64,000 bases of DNA from Actinomadura fibrosa (GCF_900659615.1 NZ_CAACUY010000024.1:1-64000); one strand, 5' to 3'; numbered from the stretch's first letter, positions 17,231 through 26,362 are shown. The notes: generated by a model from the sequence alone, not told the origin. A program made the numbers and translations.

Positions 17231-17801
17231 CGCGGCCCCCACGGCGGGCGAGTCCGCGCTGACCGTCAAGATCCTCGTGGCCGGCGGCTTCGGCGTCGGC
17301 AAGACCACCCTGGTGAGCGCGGTCAGCGAGATCCGCCCGCTGCGCACCGAGGAGGCCCTCACCGAGAAGAGCATCGGGATCGACGACACCACCGCCGTCG
17401 CGTCCAAGACGACGACGACCGTGGCGATGGACTTCGGCCGGATCACCCTCCCCAACGGCCTCGTGCTCTTCGTCTTCGGCACCCCCGGCCAGGACCGCTT
17501 CTGGTTCATGTGGGACGAACTGGCCAAGGGCGCGCTCGGCGCCGTCGTCCTCGTCGACACCCGCCGCCTCGCCGACTGCTTCGCGTCCGTGGACTACTTC
17601 GAACGCCGCGGCGTCCCGTTCATCATCGGCGTCAACCGCTTCGACGGCGCCGGCCACCACACCCACGAGCAGGTCCGCGACGCCCTCGACCTGCCCCCCG
17701 AGATCCCCGTCATCACCTGCGACGTCCGCGACCGCGAAGACGCCAAGAGAGTCCTCATCACCCTCGTCGAACACATCATGAGGAGCATGAGTAGGGTTTG
17801 A
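17211..17801 (+). CDS. cvnD: Ras-like ATP/GTP-binding protein CvnD, second cluster
   Basis: A 196-residue conservon GTPase. It has the P-loop GGFGVGKTT (about 25-33), the ASKTTTTVAMDFGRI switch segment, FGTPGQDRFWFMWDEL, and NRFDG in the base-specificity position. It is very close to the first-cluster CvnD in the central region, which argues for duplication of the whole four-gene unit. The operon ends here; two tandem copies of the structured repeat begin about 35 bp after its stop. Confidence 0.93.
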   Translation: MESVRSDAAPTAGESALTVKILVAGGFGVGKTTLVSAVSEIRPLRTEEALTEKSIGIDDTTAVASKTTTTVAMDFGRITLPNGLVLFVFGTPGQDRFWFMWDELAKGALGAVVLVDTRRLADCFASVDYFERRGVPFIIGVNRFDGAGHHTHEQVRDALDLPPEIPVITCDVRDREDAKRVLITLVEHIMRSMSRV

Positions 17802-17830
17802 AGCAGAACCCTCGGCGTCAGGCGCAGAAC

Positions 17831-17940
17831 GCCTTCCTTCAACGGGCTCTGCGGCGATCGCTGCATCGCTTCGGCTCGCCCAGGGGCTCGCTGCGCGATC
17901 AGGTTCTCGCAAGCTCGAACCTGGCTTCGCACGCGATCGC
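17831..17940 (+). repeat. Dispersed structured intergenic repeat, copy B
   Basis: The 87-bp core runs from 17854 to 17940, bounded by GCGATCGC on both sides. Its stem is CAGGTTC (loop TCGCAAGCTC) GAACCTG. A lead of CCTTCCTTCAACGGGC precedes the core and is repeated before copy C. It lies just after cvnD in the direction of transcription. Confidence 0.8.
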
Positions 17941-17952
17941 TGTGTTTATTGC

Positions 17953-18089
17953 GTCGCCCTTGGCGGTCGGCCCTGGCGGGCCTTCCTTCAACGGGCTCTG
18001 CGGCGATCGCTGCATCGCTCCGACTCGCCTGGCGGCTCACTGCGCGATCAGTGCCTCGCAGGCTCGGCACTGGCTTCGCACGCGATCGC
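17953..18089 (+). repeat. Dispersed structured intergenic repeat, copy C
   Basis: A 50-base lead (matching that of copy A) and an 87-bp core at 18003-18089, again bounded by GCGATCGC. The stem is CAGTGCC/GGCACTG with loop TCGCAGGCTC. Compared with copy B the four inner base pairs differ on both arms, so pairing is kept while sequence changes. Copies B and C and the terminator at 18146 fill 17802-18329, where I see no gene. Confidence 0.8.
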
Positions 18090-18145
18090 GGCGTTTAGGT
18101 CGTTGACGGCTGAGGCTCCGACCGGTGTCGGCCAGCTCGCCTTTT

Positions 18146-18178
18146 GACCCCCGTCCCCCTTCCTCTGGGGCGGGGGTC
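18146..18178 (+). terminator. Strong GC-rich terminator hairpin
   Basis: GACCCCCGTCCCC pairs with GGGGCGGGGGTC (one bulged T) around a short loop, followed by TTCGGTTT. It lies after the second conservon and the repeats, 150 bp before the ROK gene, so it probably ends the conservon transcript. Confidence 0.65.
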
Positions 18179-18329
18179 TTCGGTTTGCCCCCGGGGTCTT
18201 TGTCCTGTGAGTGGCGAAAGTTTGATTGATCTGACGGAAAGGTCTTCACATGGCGGCGAAAGACGGTTACGTTCTCGCCAGGAACCCGGCCGGCGGTGGC
18301 TCGGGGTCTCGGCCCGGAGGGACGGCGTG

Positions 18330-19517
18330 ATGCGCATGACGGCTCGTCCGCAGAACGTGCATCAGGCACGGCTGCTGCGGCTGCTGCGCGACGAGGGGCC
18401 GCGCTCGCGGGCGGAGCTCGGGGAGGTCGTCCGGCTGTCGCGCTCGAAGCTGGCCGTGGAGCTGGACCGGCTGGTCGAGCTCGGGCTCGTGGAGGGGGCG
18501 GGGCTGGCGGCGTCGCGCGGGGGGCGGCGGTCGGGGATCGTGCGGCTGTCGCCGCGGCTGCGGTTCGTGGCCTTCGACATCGGGGCCACCTCGATCGACG
18601 TCGCCGTGACCGACGGCGCGCTCGAGGTGCTCGGCCACGTCAGCGAGCCGTGCGACGTCCGGCAGGGCGCGACCGTGGTGCTGGACCGCGCCCTGGACCT
18701 CCTCGGCAAGCTGCGCGACGAGGGGCTGATCCCGCAGGTGCACGGCACCGGCATCGGGGTGCCCGGGCCGGTCAGCTTCCGGGACGGGATGCCGGTCGTG
18801 CCGCCGATCATGCCGGGCTGGGACCGGTTCCCGGTGCGGGACGCGATCGGGCAGGAGCTCGGGTGCCCGGTGCTCGTCGACAACGACGTGAACCTGATGG
18901 CGCTCGGGGAGCTGCACGCCGGGCTCGCGCGGTCCGTGGACGACTTCCTGCTCGTCAAGATCGGCACCGGGATCGGGTGCGGCATCGTGGTGGACGGCGC
19001 GATCTACCGCGGGGTGTCCGGCAGCGCCGGGGACATCGGGCACATCCGCGTCGACGACGACGGGCCGATGTGCGCGTGCGGCAACGCGGGGTGCCTGGAG
19101 GCCTTCTTCGGCGGCGCGGCGCTCGCCCGGGACGCGGAGGCGGCGGCGCGGTCGGGGGCCTCGCCGCAGCTCGCGCAGCTCCTGGAGGCGCACGGGCGGC
19201 TGTCCGGCGAGCATGTGGCCACCGCGGCGGCGGCCGGGGATCCGGCGGCCGTGCAGATCATCCGGGAGGGCGGGCGGCACGTCGGGCAGGTGCTCGCCGG
19301 GCTGGTCAGCTTCTTCAACCCGGGCCTCGTCATCATCGCGGGCGGCGTCGCGGGGCTCGGGCACACGCTGCTCGCCGAGATCCGCAGCGTCGTCTACCGC
19401 CGGTCGGCGCCGCTCGCCACCGGCAACCTCCCGATCGTGCTGTCCGAGCTCGCCGGCGCCGCCGGCGTGGTCGGCGGCGCCCGCCTCATCAGCGACCACG
19501 TCTTCTCGTACTCCTGA
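18330..19517 (+). CDS. ROK family transcriptional repressor
   Basis: A 395-residue ROK regulator. An N-terminal winged helix (about 8-65: QARLLRLLRDEGPRSRAELG then LSRSKLAVELDRLVELGLV) binds DNA. The sugar-kinase-like domain follows: DIGATSIDVAVTDG (phosphate loop), GIGVPGPVSF, DNDVNLMALGE and KIGTGIGCGIV. The ROK zinc motif CACGNAGCLE is present. ATG 18330 has GGAGG nine bases upstream; a GTG one codon earlier is possible. It heads the ABC transporter operon, 15 bp before the ATPase, and most likely represses it until the transported sugar or polyol binds. Confidence 0.88.
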   Translation: MRMTARPQNVHQARLLRLLRDEGPRSRAELGEVVRLSRSKLAVELDRLVELGLVEGAGLAASRGGRRSGIVRLSPRLRFVAFDIGATSIDVAVTDGALEVLGHVSEPCDVRQGATVVLDRALDLLGKLRDEGLIPQVHGTGIGVPGPVSFRDGMPVVPPIMPGWDRFPVRDAIGQELGCPVLVDNDVNLMALGELHAGLARSVDDFLLVKIGTGIGCGIVVDGAIYRGVSGSAGDIGHIRVDDDGPMCACGNAGCLEAFFGGAALARDAEAAARSGASPQLAQLLEAHGRLSGEHVATAAAAGDPAAVQIIREGGRHVGQVLAGLVSFFNPGLVIIAGGVAGLGHTLLAEIRSVVYRRSAPLATGNLPIVLSELAGAAGVVGGARLISDHVFSYS

Positions 19518-19532
19518 CACCGAGGAGGCCCG

Positions 19533-21050
19533 ATGGGCCCGTCCGAACCATCCCCGCTGCTCCGGATGCGGGGGATCGTCAAGCGGTTCCCCGGCGTCCG
19601 GGCCCTGGACGGCGTGGACCTCGACGTCCAGGCCGGTGAGGTGCACTGCCTGCTCGGGCAGAACGGCGCCGGCAAGTCGACGCTCATCAAGGTGCTCGCG
19701 GGCGCCCACCAGCCGGACGCGGGGGAGATCGCGATCGGCGGGGAGCCGGTGCGGTTCGCCGGGCCGACCGCGGCGATGCGGGCGGGCGTCGCGACCATCT
19801 ACCAGGAGCTCGATCTGGTGGACGGCCTGTCGGTGGCGGAGAACATCTTCCTCGGGCACGAGAAGGCGACGCTCGGGTTCACGCGGCGGGGGGACGCGGA
19901 GCGGGCGGCACGGGAGCTGCTCGGGCGGCTCGGGCACGGGGAGATCCCGCCGCGGCGCGAGGCGGGGCGGCTGCCCGCGGCGGGCAAGCAGGTCGTGAGC
20001 ATGGCGCGGGCGCTGTCGCACGACGCGCGGATCATCGTGATGGACGAGCCGTCCGCGGCGCTGGCACATGACGAGGTGGCGAACCTCTTCCGGATCATCC
20101 GGGAGCTGACGGCGGCGGGCGTCGCGGTCGTGTACATCTCGCACCGGCTGGAGGAGATCCGGGAGATCGGCGACCGGGTCACCGTGCTGAAGGACGGCCG
20201 GACCGTCGCGGTCGGGCTGCCGGCGAGCACCCCGACCGACGACATCGTGGCGCTGATGACGGGGCGGGACGTCGAGTACGTGTTCCCGGAGCGGCCGGAG
20301 GCCGGGGACGGTCCGGAGGTGCTGCGGGTGGAGGGGCTCGCGCTGCCCGGCGCGTTCGAGGACGTGTCGTTCTCCGTGCGGGCGGGGGAGATCGTCGGGC
20401 TGGCGGGGCTGGTCGGGTCCGGGCGCTCGGAGATCCTGGAGACGGTCTACGGGGCGCGGCGTCCGGCGCGGGGGCGGGTGCTCGTGGACGGGCGGCCGGT
20501 GCGTCCCGGAGACACCGGCGCGGCCGTCCGGCACGGGATGGGCATGGCGCCGGAGGAGCGCAAGAGCCAGGCGCTGCTGATGAACGAGACGGTCGCCGGG
20601 AACGTGACCGTCGCCGGGATGCGCCGGTACGCGGCGTTCGGCTGGCTGAACCGGCGCCGGGAGCTCGCCGACGTGCGGAGGCAGATCGCCGCGCTGGACA
20701 TCCGGCCGCCCGATCCGCGGCGCCCGGTCGCGACGCTGTCGGGCGGCAACCAGCAGAAGGTCGTCCTCGCCCGGTGGCTGCTGGACGACGCGGACCTGCG
20801 GGTCCTCATCCTGGACGAGCCGACCCGCGGGGTGGACGTCGGGGCGCGCGCCGAGCTGTACGCGGTGATCCGCGAGCTGGCGGGGCGCGGTATCGCGGTG
20901 CTGCTGGTGTCGAGCGAGGTGCCGGAGGTGCTCGGTCTCGCCGACCGGGTCCTCGTCGTCCGGGAGGGCCGCGTCGTGCACTCCGGCGACGCCCGCGCGC
21001 TCGACGAGGGCGCCGTCCTCAACATGATCATGGAAGGGAGTGCGCTGTGA
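19533..21050 (+). CDS. Sugar ABC transporter ATP-binding protein (RbsA/XylG type)
   Basis: A 505-residue double ABC ATPase of the CUT2 class. Domain one has Walker A GQNGAGKST (about 44-52), signature region LPAAGKQVVSMARAL (variant of LSGGQ), Walker B IIVMDEPSAAL and H-loop. Domain two lacks a canonical Walker A (GLVGSGRSEIL) but has LSGGNQQKVVLARWL and ILDEPTRGVDVG, as usual for RbsA. It energises import through the permease encoded next, with which it overlaps by 4 bp (GTGA). Confidence 0.92.
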   Translation: MGPSEPSPLLRMRGIVKRFPGVRALDGVDLDVQAGEVHCLLGQNGAGKSTLIKVLAGAHQPDAGEIAIGGEPVRFAGPTAAMRAGVATIYQELDLVDGLSVAENIFLGHEKATLGFTRRGDAERAARELLGRLGHGEIPPRREAGRLPAAGKQVVSMARALSHDARIIVMDEPSAALAHDEVANLFRIIRELTAAGVAVVYISHRLEEIREIGDRVTVLKDGRTVAVGLPASTPTDDIVALMTGRDVEYVFPERPEAGDGPEVLRVEGLALPGAFEDVSFSVRAGEIVGLAGLVGSGRSEILETVYGARRPARGRVLVDGRPVRPGDTGAAVRHGMGMAPEERKSQALLMNETVAGNVTVAGMRRYAAFGWLNRRRELADVRRQIAALDIRPPDPRRPVATLSGGNQQKVVLARWLLDDADLRVLILDEPTRGVDVGARAELYAVIRELAGRGIAVLLVSSEVPEVLGLADRVLVVREGRVVHSGDARALDEGAVLNMIMEGSAL

Positions 21051-22093
21051 CCGACGCGGGTGTGGGCGAGCGCGAGGGGGCCGGCGTGCCCGTGGCGAAG
21101 GACGCGGCCGGCGGGCCCCGGTGGCGGCTCTGCGGGTCGGACGGCGGGGCGCGCGGCGTCGGCGAGGTGCACCACATCGGGCTGGTCGCGGCGCTGGTGC
21201 TGCTCGCGGTCGTCGGCCTGGTGACCGAGCCGGACAACTTCGCGACGTCCGGGAACATCGTCGGGATCCTCGCGCTCGCCGCGACGATCGGGGTCATCAC
21301 CGTCGGCCAGACGTTCGTGATCATCGGTGGCGGGATCGACCTGTCCGTCGGCGCGGTGATGGCGCTCGCGTCGGTGTGGGCGACGACGGTCGCGACGCAG
21401 TCGTACGGGCCGGGGGTGATGGCGCTGTGCGCGGTCCTCGTCGGGACGGGCGCGGGCGTCCTGTCCGGCCTGCTGATCTCCTACGGGCGGCTCGTGCCGT
21501 TCATCGCCACCCTCGCGATGCTCGTCGCCGCGCGGGGGCTGGCGCAGCGGATGTCTGACCGCAGGACGCAGCTCGTCCGGCCGGAGAACGACGCGATCGA
21601 GAAGCTGTCGACGACGAAGGTGCTCGGGCTGCCGCTGGTCGTCTACATCTTCGCGGCGGTCGCGGTCGCCGGGTGGGTGCTGCTGAACCGCACCACGTTC
21701 GGCCGCCGGACGTTCGCGGTCGGCGGGAACCCGGAGGCCGCGCGGCTCGCCGGCATCGACGTCCGCCGCCACACGCTGCTGCTGTACGCGCTGTCGGGGT
21801 TCTGCTGCGGCATCGCCGCGATCATCATCATGGCGCGCACCACCACGGGCTCCAGCACGCACGGCGACCTGTACGAGCTGGACGCGATCGCCGCCGTCAT
21901 CATCGGCGGCACGCTGCTCACCGGCGGGCGCGGCACCGTCGCCGGGTCGATCCTCGGCGTCCTCGTGTTCACGCTCATCACCAACCTGTTCATCCTCAAC
22001 GGCCTGCAGACCAGCGACCAGCTCATCGCCAAGGGCGTGATCATCGTGATCGCCGTGCTGCTCCAGCGCCGCGGGCTCCGCTCGCCCACCTGA
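21047..22093 (+). CDS. Sugar ABC transporter permease (RbsC type)
   Basis: A 348-residue CUT2 permease. A cytoplasmic lead of about 45 residues precedes eight or so membrane helices. Family motifs include VGQTFVIIGGGIDLSVGAVMAL, FGRRTFAVGGNPEAARLAGI and AVIIGGTLLTGGRGTVAGSI. The GTG at 21047 overlaps the ATPase stop, which fixes the start. It probably forms a homodimer channel with the RbsA-type ATPase and the lipoprotein encoded downstream. Confidence 0.92.
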   Translation: MTDAGVGEREGAGVPVAKDAAGGPRWRLCGSDGGARGVGEVHHIGLVAALVLLAVVGLVTEPDNFATSGNIVGILALAATIGVITVGQTFVIIGGGIDLSVGAVMALASVWATTVATQSYGPGVMALCAVLVGTGAGVLSGLLISYGRLVPFIATLAMLVAARGLAQRMSDRRTQLVRPENDAIEKLSTTKVLGLPLVVYIFAAVAVAGWVLLNRTTFGRRTFAVGGNPEAARLAGIDVRRHTLLLYALSGFCCGIAAIIIMARTTTGSSTHGDLYELDAIAAVIIGGTLLTGGRGTVAGSILGVLVFTLITNLFILNGLQTSDQLIAKGVIIVIAVLLQRRGLRSPT

Positions 22094-22180
22094 CCGGTCC
22101 GTCACACCCCACCCCAGTCCGGCGCCGTGCTTCCGGGGACGCGCGGCGCGGGACGCCCATCCCTTGATCAGGAGCACGTC

Positions 22181-23242
22181 ATGCGGAATTCGAGCCCCCG
22201 TCCCAGCCGCCGCGGAGTCCTGTTCGGCGGCGCCGTGATCGCGGCCGGCACCGTCGCGGCCGCCTGCACGAGCAACGACGAGAAGGACACGAGCCCGGTC
22301 GCGCAGACCGGCGCGGCCGGCGGCGACAACGACAAGCCGGGCAAGCAGGTCACGATCGGGTTCTCCGCGCCCGCCGCCGACCACGGCTGGATCGCGGCGA
22401 TCGCCAAGAACGCGCAGGCGCAGGCGAAGAAGTACTCCGACGTGACGTTCCGGTCGGTCGAGCCGACCAACGACATCAACCAGCAGATCTCCGCCGTCGA
22501 GTCGCTGATCTCGGCGAAGGTCGGCGCGCTGGTGCTGCTGCCGAACGACGGCGAGCAGCTCAACCAGGTCGCCCGCAAGGCGATGGACGCGGGCATCCCG
22601 GTCGTCAACCTCGACCGCGTGTTCCCCGACAAGCTGTCCTACCGGACGTGGATCGGCGGCGACAACTACGGCATGGGCGTCTCCGCCGGGCACTACGTCG
22701 GCAAGCGGCTCAAGCAGAAGGGCGTGTCCAACCCGGTGATCGTCGAGGTCCAGGGGATCGCGACGCTGCCGCTCACGCAGGAGCGCAGCAAGGGGTTCGC
22801 GGACGCGCTGAAGTCCTACGGCTACACCGTCACCGCCAAGCAGGACGCGAAGTTCACCGTCGAGACCGGCAACCAGGTCGCCAGCAACCTGCTCCAGGCC
22901 CACAAGAAGATCGACGCGCTGTGGAACCACGACGACGACCAGGGCGTCGGCGTGCTCGCCGCGATCAAGCAGTCGGGCCGCAAGGAGTTCTTCATGGTCG
23001 GCGGCGCGGGGTCCGCCAACGCGATGCGCGAGATCAAGGCGGGCGGCGGCGTGCTGGAGGCGACCGTCACCTACCCGCCGACGATGGCCGCGTCCGCGGT
23101 GCGCCTCGCGCGGCTCATCGCGCAGGGCAAGGGCATGGCCGACCTCGTGGAGCTCCAGGTGCCGCAGTCGGTGACGCTGGCGTCCGAGACGGTCACCAAG
23201 GACAACGTCGACCGGTACATGCCGCTCGGCTTCGAGTCCTAG
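22181..23242 (+). CDS. Sugar ABC transporter substrate-binding lipoprotein
   Basis: A 353-residue periplasmic-binding-protein-like (type I fold) lipoprotein. The N-terminus SPRPSRRGVLFGGAVIAAG has a twin-arginine motif, and VAAAC is a lipobox with the acylated Cys at about residue 28. The mature part has VTIGFSAPAADHGWIAAI and SAKVGALVLLPNDGEQLNQV, then AGIPVVNLDRVF, typical of the ribose/xylose/inositol group. ATG 22181 follows AGGAGC. The ligand is not decidable; the adjoining Gfo/Idh and TIM-barrel enzymes suggest a polyol or modified sugar. Confidence 0.88.
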   Translation: MRNSSPRPSRRGVLFGGAVIAAGTVAAACTSNDEKDTSPVAQTGAAGGDNDKPGKQVTIGFSAPAADHGWIAAIAKNAQAQAKKYSDVTFRSVEPTNDINQQISAVESLISAKVGALVLLPNDGEQLNQVARKAMDAGIPVVNLDRVFPDKLSYRTWIGGDNYGMGVSAGHYVGKRLKQKGVSNPVIVEVQGIATLPLTQERSKGFADALKSYGYTVTAKQDAKFTVETGNQVASNLLQAHKKIDALWNHDDDQGVGVLAAIKQSGRKEFFMVGGAGSANAMREIKAGGGVLEATVTYPPTMAASAVRLARLIAQGKGMADLVELQVPQSVTLASETVTKDNVDRYMPLGFES

Positions 23243-23316
23243 ACGCGCCGCGACCGCCGCGCGCCCGCGCCGCCCGCCCGGCGCGGGCGGCGCGAGAACA
23301 GAGAGGTGAGGCATAC

Positions 23317-24471
23317 ATGACGACCGTCGGAGTCGGGATGGTCGGGCACGCGTTCATGGGACGCGCCCACTCCCAGGCGTGGCGCAGCGTCGGGCCGTTC
23401 TTCGGCCCGCCGCTGACCCCCGTGATGGCCGCCCTGGCCGGACGATCCGCCGAGCGGGCGGGCGCCGCGGCGCGCGAGCTCGGCTGGGCGTCGGTGGAGA
23501 CCGACTGGAAGGAGCTGCTCCGCCGCGACGACGTCCAGCTCGTCGACATCTGCACGCCGGGCGACGGCCACGCCGAGATCGCCGTGGCCGCGCTCGACGC
23601 CGGCAAGCACGTCCTCTGCGAGAAGCCCCTCGCGAACTCCGTCGCGGAGGCGGAGGCGATGGTCGCGGCGGCCGAGCGGGCCCGCGCGCGCGGCGTCCGC
23701 TCGATGGTCGGGTTCAACTACCGGCGCGTCCCGGCGGTCGCGCTGGCGCGGGACCTGGTCGCGGAGGGGCGGATCGGCGCGGTCCGGCACGTCCGGGCGC
23801 AGTACCTCCAGGACTGGCTGACCGACCCCGAGTCCCCGTTCACCTGGCGGATGGACCGCGACCGTGCCGGGTCCGGCGCGCTGGGCGACATCGGCGCGCA
23901 CATCATCGACACCGCGCAGTTCATCACCGGGCACGCGGTCACCGGAGTGTCGGCGCTGATGGACACGTTCGTGCACGAGCGGCCCATGCCCGGCGGCGGC
24001 ACCGGGCAGGTCACCGTGGACGACGCCGCGCTGTTCATCGGACGGACCGACGGCGGCGCGCTCGCGTCGTTCGAGGCGACCCGCGTCGCGACCGGCCGCA
24101 AGAACGCACTGCGGATCGAGGTCAGCGGCTCGTCCGGCGCCCTCTCCTTCGACCTGGAGTCGCTGAACGAGCTGTGGTTCCACGACGCGACCGAGGACGC
24201 CGCCACCGCGGGCTTCCGCCGGATCGTGGTCACCGAGCCCGTCCACCCGTACGCGGGGCACTGGTGGCCGCCCGGCCACGCCCTCGGGTACGAGCACACC
24301 TTCACCCATCAGATGGCCGACCTGCTCACCGCCATCGCCGACGGCGCCGACCCGAGCCCCTCGTTCGCCGACGGCCTCCAGGTGCAGCGGGTCCTCGACG
24401 CCGTCCAGCGGAGCGCGTCGTCCGGCGGCGGCTGGGCGGCCGTCGAGGGAACCCCCGTAGGGAGCGTGTAG
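23317..24471 (+). CDS. Gfo/Idh/MocA family oxidoreductase
   Basis: A 384-residue NAD(P)-dependent sugar or polyol dehydrogenase. The Rossmann loop is VGMVGHAFMGRAHSQAW (about 6-22), the cofactor strand ends CTPGDGHAEI, and the catalytic Lys lies in CEKPLANS (about 93-100). A second conserved region is GSGALGDIGAHIIDTAQFITG, with the expected Asp and His. ATG 23317 follows GAGAGGTGAG. The isomerase gene begins 3 bp after the stop, so substrate oxidation and isomerisation are probably consecutive steps. Confidence 0.88.
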   Translation: MTTVGVGMVGHAFMGRAHSQAWRSVGPFFGPPLTPVMAALAGRSAERAGAAARELGWASVETDWKELLRRDDVQLVDICTPGDGHAEIAVAALDAGKHVLCEKPLANSVAEAEAMVAAAERARARGVRSMVGFNYRRVPAVALARDLVAEGRIGAVRHVRAQYLQDWLTDPESPFTWRMDRDRAGSGALGDIGAHIIDTAQFITGHAVTGVSALMDTFVHERPMPGGGTGQVTVDDAALFIGRTDGGALASFEATRVATGRKNALRIEVSGSSGALSFDLESLNELWFHDATEDAATAGFRRIVVTEPVHPYAGHWWPPGHALGYEHTFTHQMADLLTAIADGADPSPSFADGLQVQRVLDAVQRSASSGGGWAAVEGTPVGSV

Positions 24472-24474
24472 GAG

Positions 24475-25485
24475 ATGGCACGACCGATCACCCTGTTCAC
24501 CGGCCAGTGGGCGGACCTGCCGTTCGAGGAGGTCTGCCGGCTGGCGTCCGGCTGGGGCTACGACGGCCTGGAGATCGCCTGCTGGGGCGACCACTTCGAG
24601 GTCGACAAGGCCCTCGCGGACGACTCCTACGTCCCGCGCAAGCTGGAGACCCTCGCCAAGCACGACCTGAAGGTGTACGCGATCTCCAACCACCTCGTCG
24701 GGCAGGCCGTCTGCGACCACCCGATCGACGAGCGGCACCAGGCGATCCTGCCGGAGCGGATCTGGGGCGACGGCGAGCCCGAGGGCGTCCGGCGGCGCGC
24801 CGCCGAGGACATCAAGGACACCGCGCGGGCCGCCGCGAAGCTCGGCGTCGACACCGTCATCGGGTTCACCGGATCGTCGATCTGGCACACCGTCGCGATG
24901 TTCCCGCCCGTCCCCGAATCGATGATCGAGCGCGGGTACGCCGACTTCGCCGACCGCTGGAACCCGATCCTCGACGTGTTCGACGAGGCCGGCGTCCGGT
25001 TCGCGCACGAGGTCCACCCGAGCGAGATCGCCTACGACTACTGGACGACCGTCCGGACGCTGGAGGCGATCGGGCACCGGCCCGCGTTCGGGCTGAACTT
25101 CGACCCGTCCCACTTCGTCTGGCAGGAGCTCGACCCGGTCGGCTTCCTGTTCGACTTCCGCGACCGGATCTACCACGTGGACTGCAAGGACACGAAGGTC
25201 CGCACCGGCGACGGGCGCCGCGGCCGGCTCGCGTCCCACCTGCCCTGGGCCGACCTGCGGCGCGGCTGGGACTTCATCTCCACCGGACGCGGCGACGTCC
25301 CCTGGGAGGACTGCTTCCGCGCCCTGAACGCCATCGGCTACGACGGCCCCGTCTCGATCGAGTGGGAGGACGCCGGCATGGACCGCCTCCAGGGCGCCCC
25401 CGAGGCGCTCGCGTTCGTCCGGGCCCTCAACGCGATGGAGCCGCCCACCGCCGCGTTCGACGCCGCCTTCTCCGCGGACTCCTGA
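24475..25485 (+). CDS. Sugar phosphate isomerase/epimerase family protein (AP-endonuclease-2 TIM barrel)
   Basis: A 336-residue TIM-barrel protein of the xylose isomerase-like family. Metal-ligand positions can be seen in [13 protein letters not shown] (Glu), [13 protein letters not shown] (Glu, His), [12 protein letters not shown] (Asp, His), YHVDCKDTK (His, Asp) and the late [10 protein letters not shown] (Glu). Members isomerise or epimerise ketoses, inosose or similar. It ends the ROK-ABC-dehydrogenase operon; a perfect hairpin follows. There is no kinase gene in the operon, so the substrate may be used unphosphorylated or phosphorylated elsewhere. Confidence 0.85.
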   Translation: MARPITLFTGQWADLPFEEVCRLASGWGYDGLEIACWGDHFEVDKALADDSYVPRKLETLAKHDLKVYAISNHLVGQAVCDHPIDERHQAILPERIWGDGEPEGVRRRAAEDIKDTARAAAKLGVDTVIGFTGSSIWHTVAMFPPVPESMIERGYADFADRWNPILDVFDEAGVRFAHEVHPSEIAYDYWTTVRTLEAIGHRPAFGLNFDPSHFVWQELDPVGFLFDFRDRIYHVDCKDTKVRTGDGRRGRLASHLPWADLRRGWDFISTGRGDVPWEDCFRALNAIGYDGPVSIEWEDAGMDRLQGAPEALAFVRALNAMEPPTAAFDAAFSADS

Positions 25486-25517
25486 GGCGACGGAGGCCGG
25501 GACCCGCGGAGAACCCC

Positions 25518-25563
25518 GCGGCGGGCCGCCACCATGAGGCCACGCATGGCGGCGGCCCGCCGC
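25518..25563. terminator. Perfect 13-bp bidirectional terminator hairpin
   Basis: GCGGCGGGCCGCC (25518-25530) pairs perfectly with GGCGGCCCGCCGC (25551-25563). It lies between the convergent isomerase and cupin genes and probably serves both. Confidence 0.7.
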
Positions 25564-25565
25564 GA

Positions 25566-26273
25566 TCAGCCGAGGGCGCGGAAGTCGGCGAAGTCGAAAC
25601 CGGGGGAGACCACGCAGCTCACCAGGACCTCCTCCGCCCCGGCGGGCCGCGCCGCCTGCCAGTGCCCGGCCGGGACGACCGCCTGCGGCACCTGCCCGCC
25701 GCCCAGGTCCCCGCCGAGCACGACCCTCTCCGGCGTCCCGGACGGGCGGTCGCCGTCGCCGCCGAGCAGCAGGTCGAGCGGCCCGCCCCGATGCCACAGC
25801 CACACCTCGGCGGAGCGGACCGCGTGCCAGATCGACTCCTCGCCGGGCGGCAGCAGGAAGTAGATCGCCGTCCCGCTGGCCCGCTCGCCCGGATAGCCCG
25901 GCGGCGCGACCCGCACGTCCGACCGCCACGTCTCCCTGTACCAGCCGCCCTCGGGATGCGGCAGCAGGTCGAGCGCCTCCGCCGTGCCCGGACGGTCGAG
26001 GAACGCGACATGGCGCCCGTCCGGCCCGCGCCGCGCGTACCGCACGCGGGACGCCGTCGTACGGTCGACCACCCCGCGCGGCGGCGCCAGCCCCGGCGAC
26101 GGATCGAACTCCACCGCCACGACCTGCCCTTCCTTGAAGACGTCGTCCGCGATCGCGAGCGCGTCGGCGGCGCCGTGCTCCCCGTCCGGCGCCCACACGG
26201 CCCCGGCGTCCGACAGCACGAACCGGGGCCCGTCCTGCCCCCGCCACCCCTCCAGCGTCATCAGAAGTTGCAC
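25566..26273 (-). CDS. Cupin (DUF985) family protein with an extra N-terminal region
   Basis: A 235-residue protein. The C-terminal ~140 residues are a DUF985/cupin-5 domain: LDLLPHPEGGWYRETWRSDV then TAIYFLLPPGEESIWHAVRSAEVWLWHRG and QAVVPAGHWQAARP, with His residues in metal-ligand positions. The first ~85 residues (LEGWRGQDGPRFVLSDAGAVW, EGQVVAVEFDPSPGL) I do not recognise. The substrate is unknown; some relatives act on sugars. The start is a GTG. It is divergent from the tetracycline-resistance-like GTPase gene. Confidence 0.75.
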   Translation of the reverse strand: MQLLMTLEGWRGQDGPRFVLSDAGAVWAPDGEHGAADALAIADDVFKEGQVVAVEFDPSPGLAPPRGVVDRTTASRVRYARRGPDGRHVAFLDRPGTAEALDLLPHPEGGWYRETWRSDVRVAPPGYPGERASGTAIYFLLPPGEESIWHAVRSAEVWLWHRGGPLDLLLGGDGDRPSGTPERVVLGGDLGGGQVPQAVVPAGHWQAARPAGAEEVLVSCVVSPGFDFADFRALG

Positions 26274-26362
26274 GGGTCCGAGCCTAAGAGAAAACCGTTC
26301 GCGCGCGCGGCGGTACCCCTGGCAGCATGGCGCCCGCCCATCGGTCGATCAGCGGAGGCGAG

